Shown here one piece after another: positions 30,026 through 39,766 of a stretch of DNA of 64,000 nt. Each line of letters begins with the position of its first letter. The stretch's first letter is position 1. The position numbers and the translations under genes are program-made. The notes beneath the pieces were generated by a model, which was not told the origin of the DNA, made no database searches, and saw only the letters and a list, made by a program, of their open reading frames with translations. The DNA is from Bowmanella pacifica (GTDB lineage: Bacteria; Pseudomonadota; Gammaproteobacteria; Enterobacterales; Alteromonadaceae): NCBI RefSeq assembly GCF_014645355.1, contig NZ_BMLS01000007.1, forward strand, positions 62,001-126,000, read 5' to 3'.

Positions 30026-31121
30026 ACAGATTTCCCGGCAGTACTGGTGTTTGTGAGCAAACGTCGGCGTTTTGCCCGCGATGACGCAGGAAGTGGTCCA
30101 TCAACACTAACGCCAGCATGGCTTCAGCAATAGGCACCGCACGAATACCCACACAAGGGTCGTGACGACCTTTAGTGATGACTTCGGCTGATTGTCCGTT
30201 AATATCAACGGTTTCGCCCGGCACACTGATACTGGAGGTAGGCTTAAGGGCCAGATGCACCAGAATATCCTGGCCACTGGATATGCCGCCCAGAATGCCA
30301 CCGGCACTATTGCTGGTAAAGCCTTGAGGTGTCATGGCATCGCGATGCTCAGAGCCTTTTTGCTCAACCACAGCAAAACCATCACCGATTTCCACGCCTT
30401 TAACCGCATTGATGCCCATCATGGCGTGGGCAATATCGGCGTCCAAACGGTCAAATACCGGCTCGCCCAGGCCAACCGGCACATGGCAGGCCACCACTGA
30501 CACTTTAGCGCCAATGGAATCCCCTGATTTTTTCAGGTCGCGCATGTACTCGTCCAACGCTTCCAGTTTGGCCGCATCGGCACAGAAGAACGGGTTGTCA
30601 TTGGTAATAGACAGGTCTACCGGCGCCAGTTCAATAGGGCCTAGCTGCGACAGATAACCGGTAATCTCAATACCCAATTTATCTTTCAGATATTTTTTGG
30701 CGATGGCACCAGCCGCAACACGAATAGCCGTTTCACGGGCACTGGAACGGCCACCACCACGGTAATCGCGCAGGCCGTATTTTTGCTGGTAAGTATAATC
30801 TGCATGGCCGGGACGGAAGATATCTTTAATATTGGAATAGTCTTTGGACCGCTGATCGGTGTTTTCAATCAACAAGCCGATGGACGTACCAGTGGTTTTG
30901 CCTTCAAACACGCCAGATAGAATTTTCACCACATCGTCTTCGCGCCGCGCCGTGGTATAGCGTGAGGTACCGGGTTTGCGTCTGTCCAGATCGATTTGCA
31001 GATCCGCTTCGCTTAGTTCCAATCCCGGGGGACAACCATCGATCACACCGCCAAGGGCAATACCGTGGCTCTCGCCAAAGGTGGTAACGGTAAAGAGTCT
31101 TCCAAAATGATTTCCAGCCAT
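30018..31121 (-). CDS. aroC: Chorismate synthase
   Basis: AroC makes chorismate from EPSP, the last step of the shikimate pathway, using reduced FMN. The 367-aa protein carries all family signatures: GESHG near the N-terminus, [37 protein letters not shown] and [10 protein letters not shown], and [12 protein letters not shown]. It starts 16 bp after prmB and overlaps the transporter that follows. The prmB-aroC pair is the conserved E. coli order. Confidence 0.97.
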   Translation of the reverse strand: MAGNHFGRLFTVTTFGESHGIALGGVIDGCPPGLELSEADLQIDLDRRKPGTSRYTTARREDDVVKILSGVFEGKTTGTSIGLLIENTDQRSKDYSNIKDIFRPGHADYTYQQKYGLRDYRGGGRSSARETAIRVAAGAIAKKYLKDKLGIEITGYLSQLGPIELAPVDLSITNDNPFFCADAAKLEALDEYMRDLKKSGDSIGAKVSVVACHVPVGLGEPVFDRLDADIAHAMMGINAVKGVEIGDGFAVVEQKGSEHRDAMTPQGFTSNSAGGILGGISSGQDILVHLALKPTSSISVPGETVDINGQSAEVITKGRHDPCVGIRAVPIAEAMLALVLMDHFLRHRGQNADVCSQTPVLPGNLSE

Positions 31122-31137
31122 AGTGTTGCTTTATTCT

Positions 31138-32064
31138 CTATCCTGCTTGTTGATTCCAATAGGCCACCAGATCCGCACGGCTAATGGCAAAAACGCCCAA
31201 ACCGCCCTGTTCAAAGTCCAGCCAGCTTAACGGCAACTCGGGGTATTGCTGCTCCATGTGCACCATGGAGTTACCCACTTCCACAAACAACCAACCGCGC
31301 TCGGTCAGATGCTGGGGTGCCTCTTTTAATAAGGTATGTACCAGATCCAGCCCGTCTTCGCCGGCTGCCAGACCCAGCTCAGGCTCATGGTGAAACTCTT
31401 CGGGCAGATCCGCCATGTCTTCTGCATCCACATAAGGGGGATTGGCAATAATCAGGTCGTAGCGCTGCCCGCCGAGATTGGCATAAAGATCAGACTGGAT
31501 AGGGAAAACCCGTTCGCCTAGTCCATGCTCCTGAATATTAATATCTGCTACCTGCAGCGCATCCGGGCTGATATCTACCGCATCCACTTGAGCGTCGGGC
31601 CAGGTATACGCCGCCGCAATGGCAATGCAGGCGCTGCCGGTGCACATGTCCAATACCGTATCAGGTTCATAGTCGAGCCAAGGGGTGAAATGGTTCACCA
31701 GCATCTCGGCAAAGGGGGAGCGCGGTACTAATACCCGCTCATCCACATAAAATGGCAGACCACAGAACCAAGCCTGATTGGTCAGATAAGCCAGCGGAAT
31801 CCGCTCTTCAACGCGGCGCTGCACCAGTTCTACAATCTGCAGCTTCTCGGTTTGGGTAAGACGCGCATTGTACAAGGCAGCAGGATCCTGCTGAGGCAAA
31901 TGCAACACCTGCAATACGAGGCACACCGCTTCATCCCAGGCATTGTCGGTACCATGGCCGAAATACAGGCCGGCTTCGTTGAAGCGGCTCATGGTCCAGC
32001 GCATCATATCCAGCAGGCTATGTAGGTCGGTAACGGCATCTGGCCATTTGAGCTTATCTGTCAT
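31138..32064 (-). CDS. prmB: Ribosomal protein L3 N5-glutamine methyltransferase
   Basis: PrmB methylates Gln150 of ribosomal protein L3. The 308-aa protein has the SAM-binding motif VLDMCTGSACIAIAAAY and the amide-methyltransferase signature IIANPPYVD (NPPY). It differs from PrmC by its N-terminal domain (RWTMSRFNEAGLYFGHGTDNAWDEA). It is divergent from smrB, as in E. coli, with a promoter region of about 160 bp between them. Confidence 0.95.
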   Translation of the reverse strand: MTDKLKWPDAVTDLHSLLDMMRWTMSRFNEAGLYFGHGTDNAWDEAVCLVLQVLHLPQQDPAALYNARLTQTEKLQIVELVQRRVEERIPLAYLTNQAWFCGLPFYVDERVLVPRSPFAEMLVNHFTPWLDYEPDTVLDMCTGSACIAIAAAYTWPDAQVDAVDISPDALQVADINIQEHGLGERVFPIQSDLYANLGGQRYDLIIANPPYVDAEDMADLPEEFHHEPELGLAAGEDGLDLVHTLLKEAPQHLTERGWLFVEVGNSMVHMEQQYPELPLSWLDFEQGGLGVFAISRADLVAYWNQQAG

Positions 32065-32223
32065 GAATTAATATCCGAATAAAAACCGCGGCTATTATGC
32101 CAGTTGCCGGCCTCTGTGCCGACTGTAAATAGGCCACAAGGTGAAAAAACCTGTTCACCTAGCTCTATGCCGTCATAAGCAGCCTTGTTATTATGCCGGC
32201 AGATTTAGCCAAGCAATGACCCC

Positions 32224-32790
32224 ATGAGCAAGAAAACCGACCTCAATGATGATGATCTGTCGCTGTTTCACAGTGAAATCAGAGGAGTCAGACGCATAAG
32301 GCAGGACAAAATACCCCCCCCGCCTCCCGGCAGCAAGTTTAAAACCGCAGAGCTTAGATCAAAGCGAACTAACCAGCAGGAACGACTGGACGCCCGTCAA
32401 GCGGCAGCCAGTTTTGCGTTTTCGGATGGCTTTGAAGCCTGGTTTGACCCAAACCAGCCGCTGAAATACGTTAAGCCAGGCAGCGACAGCCATGAAGTGA
32501 AGCGACTACGACGAGGAGACTACCCGCCAGATTTGATACTGGATCTGCATGGATTGAAACGAGACGACGCCAAACTGGAAATTGCTGCCCTACTGCATAC
32601 GGCCATTAAACAGCACTGTGCCTGCGTGTGTATAGTGCATGGTATAGGTGAGCATATCTTGAAAAAATCTGTGCCAAACTGGCTGGTACAACACCCCGAC
32701 GTATTGGCCTTTCATCAGGCTCCGCTGGAATGGGGCGGCAACGGCGCCCTGCTGGTATTACTCAGCAGCGAGAATCCTCGCCGCCGCTAA
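32224..32790 (+). CDS. smrB: Smr-domain endonuclease SmrB
   Basis: SmrB is a ribosome-collision rescue endonuclease that cleaves mRNA between stalled ribosomes in E. coli. The 188-aa protein has a charged N-terminal extension and a C-terminal Smr domain (about 95-188) with the DLHGLKRDDAKLEIAALL motif and VCIVHGIGEHILKKSVPNWL, the usual DLHG and HG(K/I)G signatures. It is monocistronic and converges on the transglycosylase-like gene with only 20 bp between; no terminator lies in that gap. Confidence 0.93.
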   Translation: MSKKTDLNDDDLSLFHSEIRGVRRIRQDKIPPPPPGSKFKTAELRSKRTNQQERLDARQAAASFAFSDGFEAWFDPNQPLKYVKPGSDSHEVKRLRRGDYPPDLILDLHGLKRDDAKLEIAALLHTAIKQHCACVCIVHGIGEHILKKSVPNWLVQHPDVLAFHQAPLEWGGNGALLVLLSSENPRRR

Positions 32791-32810
32791 TCTTCAAAAG
32801 CTAAACAGAC

Positions 32811-33434
32811 CTAGCCGAATATCATCCGCCATAACCAGCTTTTATCTAAATCTTCCTGACAGATTTTCAGTTGCCCCGCGTACCGTAAAGAGCGCTCTTT
32901 AACTCTAGATGCCACTTTCTTTAACCAAGCTTTTCGGTTGTAACTTTTTTTCTTATAGCCCCCCCACCCTTCGTGGTAATTAAGGTACTGAGCGTAAGCA
33001 TCCCATTTAGACACGCCGTTGATTTTATTACTTTTGCTGATAAACCAGCCCATAAAATCCATAGCATCGTCAAAGTCTTCCCGCGATGCCCAGCCATTGC
33101 CGGTTTCGCGCACATAATCCTGCCAGGTGGGCGTTTTCGCCTGAGAGTAACCGTAGGCCGAGCTGACTCGTCCCCAGGGGATTAAGCCAAAAAACACATA
33201 GTCGCGAGGCGGCAATGCGTCATGGCGAAAAGAGCTCTCCTGATACATCATGGCCATAGGCACATGAATAGGTACGCCCCATCTATCCTTCATATCGCTG
33301 GCGGCGTCATACCAATCACGCTTTTCGTAAAAAATTTCACAGATATTACTGCTGTCTTTAGGCGGACTGGTGGCGCAGCCCGCTAGTAACAAGGGCAGAA
33401 GGCAACAAAACGGCAGTAAAAATTTTTTTTGCAT
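32811..33434 (-). CDS. Lipoprotein with lytic-transglycosylase (SLT-like) domain
   Basis: From the ATG at 33434 it is 207 aa: a signal peptide ending in the lipobox LLAGC (Cys about 20), then a SLT-like domain with the catalytic-glutamate segment MAMMYQESSF (Glu in QES), AYGYSQAKTPTW, and YLNYHEGWGGY. The order E, GYxQ, and NxxEG resembles the family-1 transglycosylase fold that cleaves peptidoglycan glycan strands. The RNA encoding it contains an unusual A-run after the start codon. Specific role unknown. Confidence 0.8.
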   Translation of the reverse strand: MQKKFLLPFCCLLPLLLAGCATSPPKDSSNICEIFYEKRDWYDAASDMKDRWGVPIHVPMAMMYQESSFRHDALPPRDYVFFGLIPWGRVSSAYGYSQAKTPTWQDYVRETGNGWASREDFDDAMDFMGWFISKSNKINGVSKWDAYAQYLNYHEGWGGYKKKSYNRKAWLKKVASRVKERSLRYAGQLKICQEDLDKSWLWRMIFG

Positions 33435-33505
33435 CAAACTGAACTTCTTTCCACTAATCAACTCTGAGTATATGTGTGTTTGAGTGTGTCCCTAGTAAAT
33501 TAGTT

Positions 33506-33533
33506 GCCTGGCCTGAGTGCCAGGCTTTTTTTT
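33506..33533 (+). terminator. Plus-strand intrinsic terminator between two minus-strand genes
   Basis: GCCTGGC (33506-33512), a six-base loop, GCCAGGC (33519-33525), then eight T. The T tract is on the plus strand, opposite to the genes on both sides, so it ends a plus-strand transcript. That could be smrB read-through or an unseen small RNA. Confidence 0.75.
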
Positions 33534-33546
33534 ACCTGGATTTTGC

Positions 33547-35145
33547 TCAGGCGCAGTTCTTGCCGGCTTGAGCAAAATACTCTTGCAAAAATGCATCAAA
33601 GGACTGCTTATCGGCTTGCTCTGCATCTCGCTGAGCCTGCAATGAAGTCAGTGCCATCTGTTCCAATTCTTGCTCGCTATGGTAGCTATACTGATGCTGC
33701 AACAAACGCTGCTTATACTGCTTCGCCATTTGTAAGGCATAAGCCCCGGTGCCTTCACCTGTGCTTTGCAAATGATGAAGGATACGTGCCGATGGGGTCA
33801 GTTCAGGATGCTCAATCTTCTCCAGCTCATGCTGTACTGAGCTTTGATAAGCATTGCCGCCATGCACCTGATCCAGCACTTTAGCCACCTCCATCATGCC
33901 CGCAAACAGTTCAGTGGCCCAGTCATAAAGCGTCACCGACTGGCCTTGGTTGTTTAGCTGTAATCCTGGCTTGCGGCCTTCCAGTACCACCGCGCGAAGA
34001 TTCTGCTCCGTCTGCGCAAACCCATCACTGTCCATCTCAGCACTTGGGGTAATCGCGCAATACACCAAAAAAGCTTCAAGGAAGTAAAACTGCTCAAGAG
34101 AAATTCCCACTTCACTGAACGGATTGACGTCCAGCGCCCGCACCTCAATATAGCTCACCCCGCGAGCAGCCAGGGCGTCGGTGGGCTTTTCTAACTTAAG
34201 GGTGGGCTGTTTTGGCCGGATGGGTGAATAGAGTTCGTTCTCAATTTGCAGCACATTGGCATTCAGTTGCTGGTACTGACCGTCTTCTTTAACCGCAAAC
34301 CTGGCATACTCTGCTGACGGCGTATTAATGGCCTGACGCAAAGAATGTACATAATTGTCCAGTTCGTTGTAACAAACATTCAGCCCCGACTGCGCCTTAT
34401 TGGTATAGCCCAAATCGCTCATTCGCAGCGACGTAGCGTAAGGCAGAAAGTAAGCGCCGCTGGGCAGACGTTCAAAGGGCAAACTTGATTTATTATCCTT
34501 GATAAAGGAGCCGCACAGCGCTGGAGAAGCACCATACAAGTAGGGAATCAGCCAACAAAAACGGCGATAGTTTCGAACCAAAGCAAAATACGCGGCTGAA
34601 ACACCATCCTGATCAGCTTTACCGCCGGTTACGGCCGGCAACCACTTGTCCCAGAATGCCTGCGGTAGTGAGAAGTTAAAATGCACGCCGGCAATGGCCT
34701 GCATCATACTGCCATAGCGATTTTTCAAACCCACACGATACAAGGTTTTCATTTTGCCGACATTAGACGTGCCGTATTGAGCAATAGGAATGCTCTCTTC
34801 GCTTTCAATGTAGCAAGGCATGCTCATCGGCCATAAACGCTCATCCCCCATACGGGCTAAGACAAACTTATGGATATCGCGCAATTGGGCCAGGGCCTGA
34901 CGAGGATCCTGGTGTGGAATGGTAATAAACTCTAGCAGCGCTTCTGAAAAATCCGTGGTGATATACTCATGGGTCAAAGCCGACCCCAGCGCGTTGGGAT
35001 GAGGCGTCTGTGCAATACTGCCATTCCCGTTGATTCTCAGGGTTTCCCGTTCAATTCCCCGCATAACACCTTTTAATGTGTCAGCAACCTCTGGCATGGC
35101 CAGAATGGAAAGTCGTTGGGCGAAAGTCGATGTATTCTGCTGCAA
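33547..35145 (-). CDS. gshA: Glutamate-cysteine ligase
   Basis: GshA joins glutamate and cysteine, the first and usually limiting step of glutathione synthesis. The 532-aa protein fits the proteobacterial type: GVMRGIERETLRIN near the N-terminus, TDFSEALLEFITIP, GVHFNFSLP and YIEVRALDVNPF. gshB is not in the window. It stands alone on the minus strand. The terminator downstream faces the other way, so its own terminator is not evident. Confidence 0.96.
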   Translation of the reverse strand: MQQNTSTFAQRLSILAMPEVADTLKGVMRGIERETLRINGNGSIAQTPHPNALGSALTHEYITTDFSEALLEFITIPHQDPRQALAQLRDIHKFVLARMGDERLWPMSMPCYIESEESIPIAQYGTSNVGKMKTLYRVGLKNRYGSMMQAIAGVHFNFSLPQAFWDKWLPAVTGGKADQDGVSAAYFALVRNYRRFCWLIPYLYGASPALCGSFIKDNKSSLPFERLPSGAYFLPYATSLRMSDLGYTNKAQSGLNVCYNELDNYVHSLRQAINTPSAEYARFAVKEDGQYQQLNANVLQIENELYSPIRPKQPTLKLEKPTDALAARGVSYIEVRALDVNPFSEVGISLEQFYFLEAFLVYCAITPSAEMDSDGFAQTEQNLRAVVLEGRKPGLQLNNQGQSVTLYDWATELFAGMMEVAKVLDQVHGGNAYQSSVQHELEKIEHPELTPSARILHHLQSTGEGTGAYALQMAKQYKQRLLQHQYSYHSEQELEQMALTSLQAQRDAEQADKQSFDAFLQEYFAQAGKNCA

Positions 35146-35411
35146 AATCGATCCTAATTTGGATACAAGACCCCATAGATGGGTAGTATTAAACTAATTT
35201 CAAGCGTTGCCAACTGAGCATTTTTGTAAAGCCAGCTTACTTTGCCTGAAACACTGGCTACTTCCCGACCGGTAGGTGAGGGTAAATATTTCAAAATTCT
35301 GTAACGAATTGGTCATTTGTCGTATCCCGATAAGATTTCCTGTTAACATTAGCAGTGGGTTAACCTCCCCCACCTTGACTGTGGCTAGCATGGAAACAGA
35401 CAGGAGCCCTC

Positions 35412-35975
35412 ATGACGCAGTATTTGGATATGGACTTTGCCTTGCAACAATTAGGCGGTGACCAGGCATTGCTGGAAAAGATGTTTAAGCGTTTTGTCCA
35501 GCAATACACCCAGGCCATGACCAACACACAGCAATTAATGGCCGAACATCGTTGGCAAGATGCCCGTCTGTTGGTACACAGCGTCAAGGGCGTGGCAGGA
35601 AACCTGGGCATGACGCCCCTGTATCAAGCAGCCACTCACCTAGAGCTGCGCCTCAAACAAGAGACTGAGGACGCTGAAGCCTTTTTAGGGCCTTTTTTAC
35701 ATGCCTTACAGGAAACCCTCAAACAACTCAGCACATTGCAACCAGTCAGTCCCAGCGACCAACCAGAGCGGGCAACACAACGGGATCTCCAAGCTGTTGA
35801 CAACTTATTTAGTTGTTTAAAACGCAATGAGTTCATCTCGCCAACACAGCTGGATACCTGGCTGAATGCCATGGCATTAGCACCTGAAGATCAGAGTAAG
35901 TTGCATGATTTGATCAGCGACTTGGAGTACCATCAGGCCATTGAGTTATTAGCACAAATTCAGGATCCATCCTGA
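35412..35975 (+). CDS. Orphan Hpt (histidine phosphotransfer) protein
   Basis: A 187-aa soluble protein whose N-terminal 110 residues form an Hpt four-helix domain. The phospho-accepting histidine is in LLVHSVKGVAGNLG (the H-S-x-K-G signature), near residue 57. The C-terminal 75 residues are helical and unrecognised. No sensor kinase or response regulator lies beside it, so the partner is probably encoded elsewhere. It precedes the pseudouridine synthase by 22 bp and is likely co-transcribed with it, VanZ-like and panE. Divergent from gshA. Confidence 0.85.
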   Translation: MTQYLDMDFALQQLGGDQALLEKMFKRFVQQYTQAMTNTQQLMAEHRWQDARLLVHSVKGVAGNLGMTPLYQAATHLELRLKQETEDAEAFLGPFLHALQETLKQLSTLQPVSPSDQPERATQRDLQAVDNLFSCLKRNEFISPTQLDTWLNAMALAPEDQSKLHDLISDLEYHQAIELLAQIQDPS

Positions 35976-35997
35976 CCTTTCAGCAGCCGGCCATTGC

Positions 35998-36699
35998 ATG
36001 ACCTTTGAAGTACTTTACGAGCAAGATGATTTTCTGGTTATAGACAAACCTGTCGGCCTGGGTATGCACCAGGAAGGGGAGCAACCCGGCGTGGTTACCC
36101 TCCTTAGCCAACAGCGTCAAAATCAACCTCTCTGGCCAGTACACAGACTGGACAAAGTCACATCCGGCGCGCTTCTTCTGGCTAAACACGCCGACGCAGC
36201 TGCGGCCCTATCCAGCCGATTCGCCGAGCGTAAGGTAGAAAAATACTACCTGGCACTGGCTGATAAAAAGCCCAACAAAAAGCAAGGTGCGGTAATTGGA
36301 GATATGCAAAAGGCCCGCCGCGGACAATGGAAATTGTTGCCCAGTAAGCAGTCGCCGGCTATCAGCCAGTTTTTCAGTAGCGGGCTTGGTAATGGTCTGC
36401 GACTCTTTGTTGTAAAACCCCACACAGGCAAAACGCACCAAATCAGAGTGATGCTAAAAAGTCTCGGCAGTCCCATATTGGGAGACACTTTGTATGCAGG
36501 CACGCCGGCAGACCGTACCTACTTGCATGCTATGACATTACGCTTCGAATACGGCGGTGAACAGCATCAGATAGTAAGCCAGCCCAAAATCGGTATGCAT
36601 TTTATCGACCCACTCTGTCAGCAAGCGATTGCCAGTTTTCAGCCGCCCTGGGAACTGCCCTGGCCTCAACTGCCAGCAAGGCGGAAGAGTTATGACTAG
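35998..36699 (+). CDS. RluA-family pseudouridine synthase
   Basis: A 233-aa protein with the catalytic-aspartate motif PVHRLDKVTSGALLLAK (residues about 47-63), the opening YEQDDFLVIDKPVGL, and GKTHQIRVMLKSLGSPILGD. It lacks an S4 domain, so it resembles small RluA-type enzymes, possibly the TIGR01621 group; the target uridine is not known. It overlaps the next gene by eight bases, so translation is coupled. Confidence 0.88.
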   Translation: MTFEVLYEQDDFLVIDKPVGLGMHQEGEQPGVVTLLSQQRQNQPLWPVHRLDKVTSGALLLAKHADAAAALSSRFAERKVEKYYLALADKKPNKKQGAVIGDMQKARRGQWKLLPSKQSPAISQFFSSGLGNGLRLFVVKPHTGKTHQIRVMLKSLGSPILGDTLYAGTPADRTYLHAMTLRFEYGGEQHQIVSQPKIGMHFIDPLCQQAIASFQPPWELPWPQLPARRKSYD

Positions 36700-37078
36700 A
36701 CCTCGTTCGCGCTGGATGCGTCGTGTCCGTCACCCCTGGATATTCGCCCTGATGCTGGCAGCACTAGTGATCTTTTGCATTATGCTGTGGTTACCTACCC
36801 AATATTTACTGGTCGACGGTAGCAATGACAAGCAACATCATATCGGCTTTTTTTTCGGTCTGACCTTACTTTGCTGGTTCAGTCTTCGTTACCATCCGGC
36901 CTGGCAGCTATGTATGCTGATCTTGTTCGCGGTCCTCTCGGAATTATCCCAGCATTGGGTACCACACCGACATAGCAGTTGGGACGACCTACAGGCTAAT
37001 CTGACCGGTATAGCACTGGCTTATGTGCTGCTGATGCTAATTAAACTGGGCAAGCGATTAGTGGGTAAGCGCTCATGA
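36692..37078 (+). CDS. VanZ-like membrane protein
   Basis: A 128-aa inner-membrane protein with three to four helices (about 15-36, 48-65, 69-85 and 102-122) and VanZ-like features: NDKQHHIGFFFGLTLL, followed by SELSQHWVPHRHSSWDDLQANLTGI, which fits the family's conserved E-x-x-Q and D-x-x-A-N motifs. Some VanZ proteins confer teicoplanin tolerance; most are uncharacterised. The ATG at 36692 has GGAAGAG upstream and overlaps the pseudouridine synthase stop. The stop overlaps panE by four bases (ATGA). Confidence 0.8.
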   Translation: MTRPRSRWMRRVRHPWIFALMLAALVIFCIMLWLPTQYLLVDGSNDKQHHIGFFFGLTLLCWFSLRYHPAWQLCMLILFAVLSELSQHWVPHRHSSWDDLQANLTGIALAYVLLMLIKLGKRLVGKRS

Positions 37079-37953
37079 ATATCGTCATTGTTGGCCAGGG
37101 GGCAATCGGCAGTTTGCTGGCCGCCCGTTGTCACACCCAGGGCTTGAATTATCGGGTATTGGGCAGAACACCGACACTGCAGCCCATTGATTGGCAGCCT
37201 TATCAGGGCGAGCCGTTCAGTTTTAACCCTCCCGCTATCACACCGCAGACCATGCGGGGGGATGAACTATTGATTCTGCCGCTAAAAGCCTATCAGATAC
37301 TGCCGGCACTAAAACTCCTCAAGCCCTATCTGAAAAAGCAAAAGCTGCTACTGCTGCACAACGGCATGGGCACACAAAGCGAAGTTGAGGCCTTGCTTCC
37401 GGGGTTGCCGCTGGCGCTGGGTATTACCCGCATGGCGGCGCTGAAACAAGCCAACCGGGTCACGGAAACCGGGTTGGGAGGCACAGATCTTGGCTGGGTG
37501 AATCCGCCCCCTAAAGCGGATTGCCTAGCAGTAGAAGACTTGCTAGATGCATTACTGACTCCCTGTCAGTGGCATGAGGATCTCAAGCCATTACAATGGG
37601 CTAAGCTGGCCGTAAATGCCGTAATAAATCCGCTCACTGCACTGCACAATATTGCTAACGGCCAATTGGCACAGCCGGAGTATCAAGGGCAAATCCAGGC
37701 ATTGAATGAAGAAATCGCCATGCTGATGCGGGCCTTGAATATCCAGGGTGTACAAGACCTTGCTCCACGACTCACGCAGGTCATTGACGCTACCGCGGCC
37801 AATTACTCATCAATGCATCAGGATGTGACGCATGGGCGAAAGACTGAGATTGACTACATTAACGGCTACCTGATCAACGAAGCCAAGCGCCTGGGATTAT
37901 CGCTCCCCTGCCACGTCAGCCTTTACCAGGCGATAAAGGCACTTCAGATCTGA
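37075..37953 (+). CDS. panE: 2-dehydropantoate 2-reductase (ketopantoate reductase)
   Basis: PanE reduces ketopantoate with NADPH in pantothenate/CoA synthesis. The 292-aa protein has the Rossmann motif IVIVGQGAIGSLLAARC, the LLHNGMGTQ motif, the catalytic Lys region WAKLAVNAVINPLTAL, and the C-terminal DVTHGRKTEIDYINGY signature. It is the last gene of the Hpt/pseudouridine synthase/VanZ run, overlapping VanZ by four bases. Confidence 0.93.
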   Translation: MNIVIVGQGAIGSLLAARCHTQGLNYRVLGRTPTLQPIDWQPYQGEPFSFNPPAITPQTMRGDELLILPLKAYQILPALKLLKPYLKKQKLLLLHNGMGTQSEVEALLPGLPLALGITRMAALKQANRVTETGLGGTDLGWVNPPPKADCLAVEDLLDALLTPCQWHEDLKPLQWAKLAVNAVINPLTALHNIANGQLAQPEYQGQIQALNEEIAMLMRALNIQGVQDLAPRLTQVIDATAANYSSMHQDVTHGRKTEIDYINGYLINEAKRLGLSLPCHVSLYQAIKALQI

Positions 37954-38142
37954 GGGTTCTGCTGGGTAAATTTTCTATCGAAAGTTCGCCTTCGCAAGCT
38001 TGTAACCTGGTTTCTGTTCGGCTCCCCTAGCAAACCTGCCAGCACGGCTTACTCTGATGCAGCAGCTTGCCTATTTTGAAGACTATCTGGATGACTTCAG
38101 CGTCACTTAGGCAAAAAACATTGTCATCCTAGGCTTATTGGC

Positions 38143-38175
38143 TAAAAAATGACAAACGGCGGCCAACTGGTCGCC
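38143..38175 (-). terminator. Candidate terminator after thiI
   Basis: On the minus strand GGCGACC and GGCCGCC form a seven-pair stem with one G-U pair, followed within a few bases by TTTTTT. It lies 20 bp past the thiI stop. Confidence 0.45.
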
Positions 38176-38194
38176 TGTCTTAATCAGTGCTGAG

Positions 38195-39658
38195 TTACTT
38201 GCTTAGCGGCCGATACACTTTTACATTCTGGTAGCCCTGTTCATGTAATAGCAGCGCCTGCATACGGCTCATCACACCGCGGGCACAATAGAGGTAATAT
38301 TCCTGGCTTTGGTCCAGATCGCCAAATTGGCTGGCAATTCGGAAAAACGGCAGGGTTTTCACCTCATGGCCATCGACAGTCAGAGGACTGTCTTCTTCTT
38401 CCTCGGGGCTGCGGATATCCAGCACCACCGCACCACTTGGCAGCGCATCACTGGCCTCAATTTGCGGTACTTCTTGCTCGGCTTCCTGCGACATACGGCG
38501 AATATCCAGCACATGGGACGCTCTTACCACATTGACAATCAAATCGGCATCGAGCTTGGCTTCCTGCTCCTCCACTTCGCTGAGTATGGCTCTGACCGTG
38601 GGCTTTTTAGAAATCACCCCGCAATACTCGGGCATACTTTTAGCGAAATCCTCGGTACCAATCTGGCGCGCCTGGTTGATGATGTCCGACTTGTCCCAGC
38701 AAATCAGCGGACGCAGTACCAGCTTCTCGGTGGCCCGGTCAATCACAGCCAGATTCGACAGAGTCTGGCTGGACACCTGGCCTAGGGCTTCCCCTGTTAC
38801 TAGCGTGGAGATATCCAGATTATCGGCCACAATACTGGCGGCGCGCAGCATCATACGTTTGAGCACCACGCCCATCAGGCCGTTATCTACCCGCTCCAGT
38901 ATCTGTGCTACCACAGGCTCAAAGTCCACGCCGATAAATTTCACCCGATGCGACGCGCTATATTGCTTCCACAAATAACAAGCGACCTGCTTAACACCAA
39001 TCTCATGTTGGCGTCCACCCAGATTAAAGAAGCAGTAGTGGGTACGGGCGCCGCGGCGGATCATCTGGTAGCTGGCCACGCCAGAGTCAAAACCACCGGA
39101 GATCAAAGACACCACATCTTCCTGGGTTGGCAGCGGCATTCCCCCCAAGCATTTAAATCTGTCGTCAATAATCAACAAGTGTTCTTTATCGATCTCCAGC
39201 TCCACAATTATATCCGGCTTGGTCAGGTTCACCCCACCGGTGTCACAATGCTGGTTCAGGCCACCGCCCACATAACGGGCCACATCTACCGAGCTGAATT
39301 CATGTTTGCCGCGACGTTTTACCCGCACCGCAAAGCTCTTGCCGGCTAGCTTGTTATGCCAAACGGCCTTCACTTGCTGATAAATATCGTCCAAATCCTG
39401 ATATTCGCTCTGGCGTACTTGCAAACACTGCTCAATACCGGGGATACGTTTGAGTTGGTCAACCACCTGCGCTTCTTGCTCTGGGGTTTCGGCTTTGGCT
39501 TCCATGACCAGTTTGTCCCATTTATTCCATACCGCCACTTTGAAGTCATAAGGCTTAAAAATATTACGCACATTAGACTCAAGGATCTTGGTAAAGCGGC
39601 GGCGCACCGAGTCACTCTTAATGGAGATTTCTGGGTGCAGCTTAAGGATAAATTTCAT
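38195..39658 (-). CDS. thiI: tRNA 4-thiouridine synthase / sulfurtransferase ThiI
   Basis: ThiI makes s4U8 in tRNA and, in gammaproteobacteria, supplies sulfur for the thiamin thiazole. The 487-aa protein has the N-terminal ferredoxin-like and THUMP domains, the PP-loop SLISGGFDSGVASYQMIRRG (about 180-200), TGEALGQVSSQTLSNL, and a C-terminal rhodanese domain with the active-site Cys in YLYCARGVMSRMQ. It complements thiL in this window. Transcribed away from panE. Confidence 0.95.
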   Translation of the reverse strand: MKFILKLHPEISIKSDSVRRRFTKILESNVRNIFKPYDFKVAVWNKWDKLVMEAKAETPEQEAQVVDQLKRIPGIEQCLQVRQSEYQDLDDIYQQVKAVWHNKLAGKSFAVRVKRRGKHEFSSVDVARYVGGGLNQHCDTGGVNLTKPDIIVELEIDKEHLLIIDDRFKCLGGMPLPTQEDVVSLISGGFDSGVASYQMIRRGARTHYCFFNLGGRQHEIGVKQVACYLWKQYSASHRVKFIGVDFEPVVAQILERVDNGLMGVVLKRMMLRAASIVADNLDISTLVTGEALGQVSSQTLSNLAVIDRATEKLVLRPLICWDKSDIINQARQIGTEDFAKSMPEYCGVISKKPTVRAILSEVEEQEAKLDADLIVNVVRASHVLDIRRMSQEAEQEVPQIEASDALPSGAVVLDIRSPEEEEDSPLTVDGHEVKTLPFFRIASQFGDLDQSQEYYLYCARGVMSRMQALLLHEQGYQNVKVYRPLSK

Positions 39659-39766
39659 CTGGGTACAACCTAGGGCAAAAGTGCGCGGAGTATAGCAAAG
39701 AAGGGGCGAAATTTATAAGCGTGAAGAGCCAATTAGGCAGACAATGCATCAGCCACTGTATAGAGG

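Noticed and set aside
37954-38142. Short ORF (MQQLAYFEDYLDDFSVT) after panE
   Set aside because: Only 17 codons from the ATG, no ribosome-binding site, and no family that I recognise. It might be a remnant of a lost gene, but evidence is too thin.
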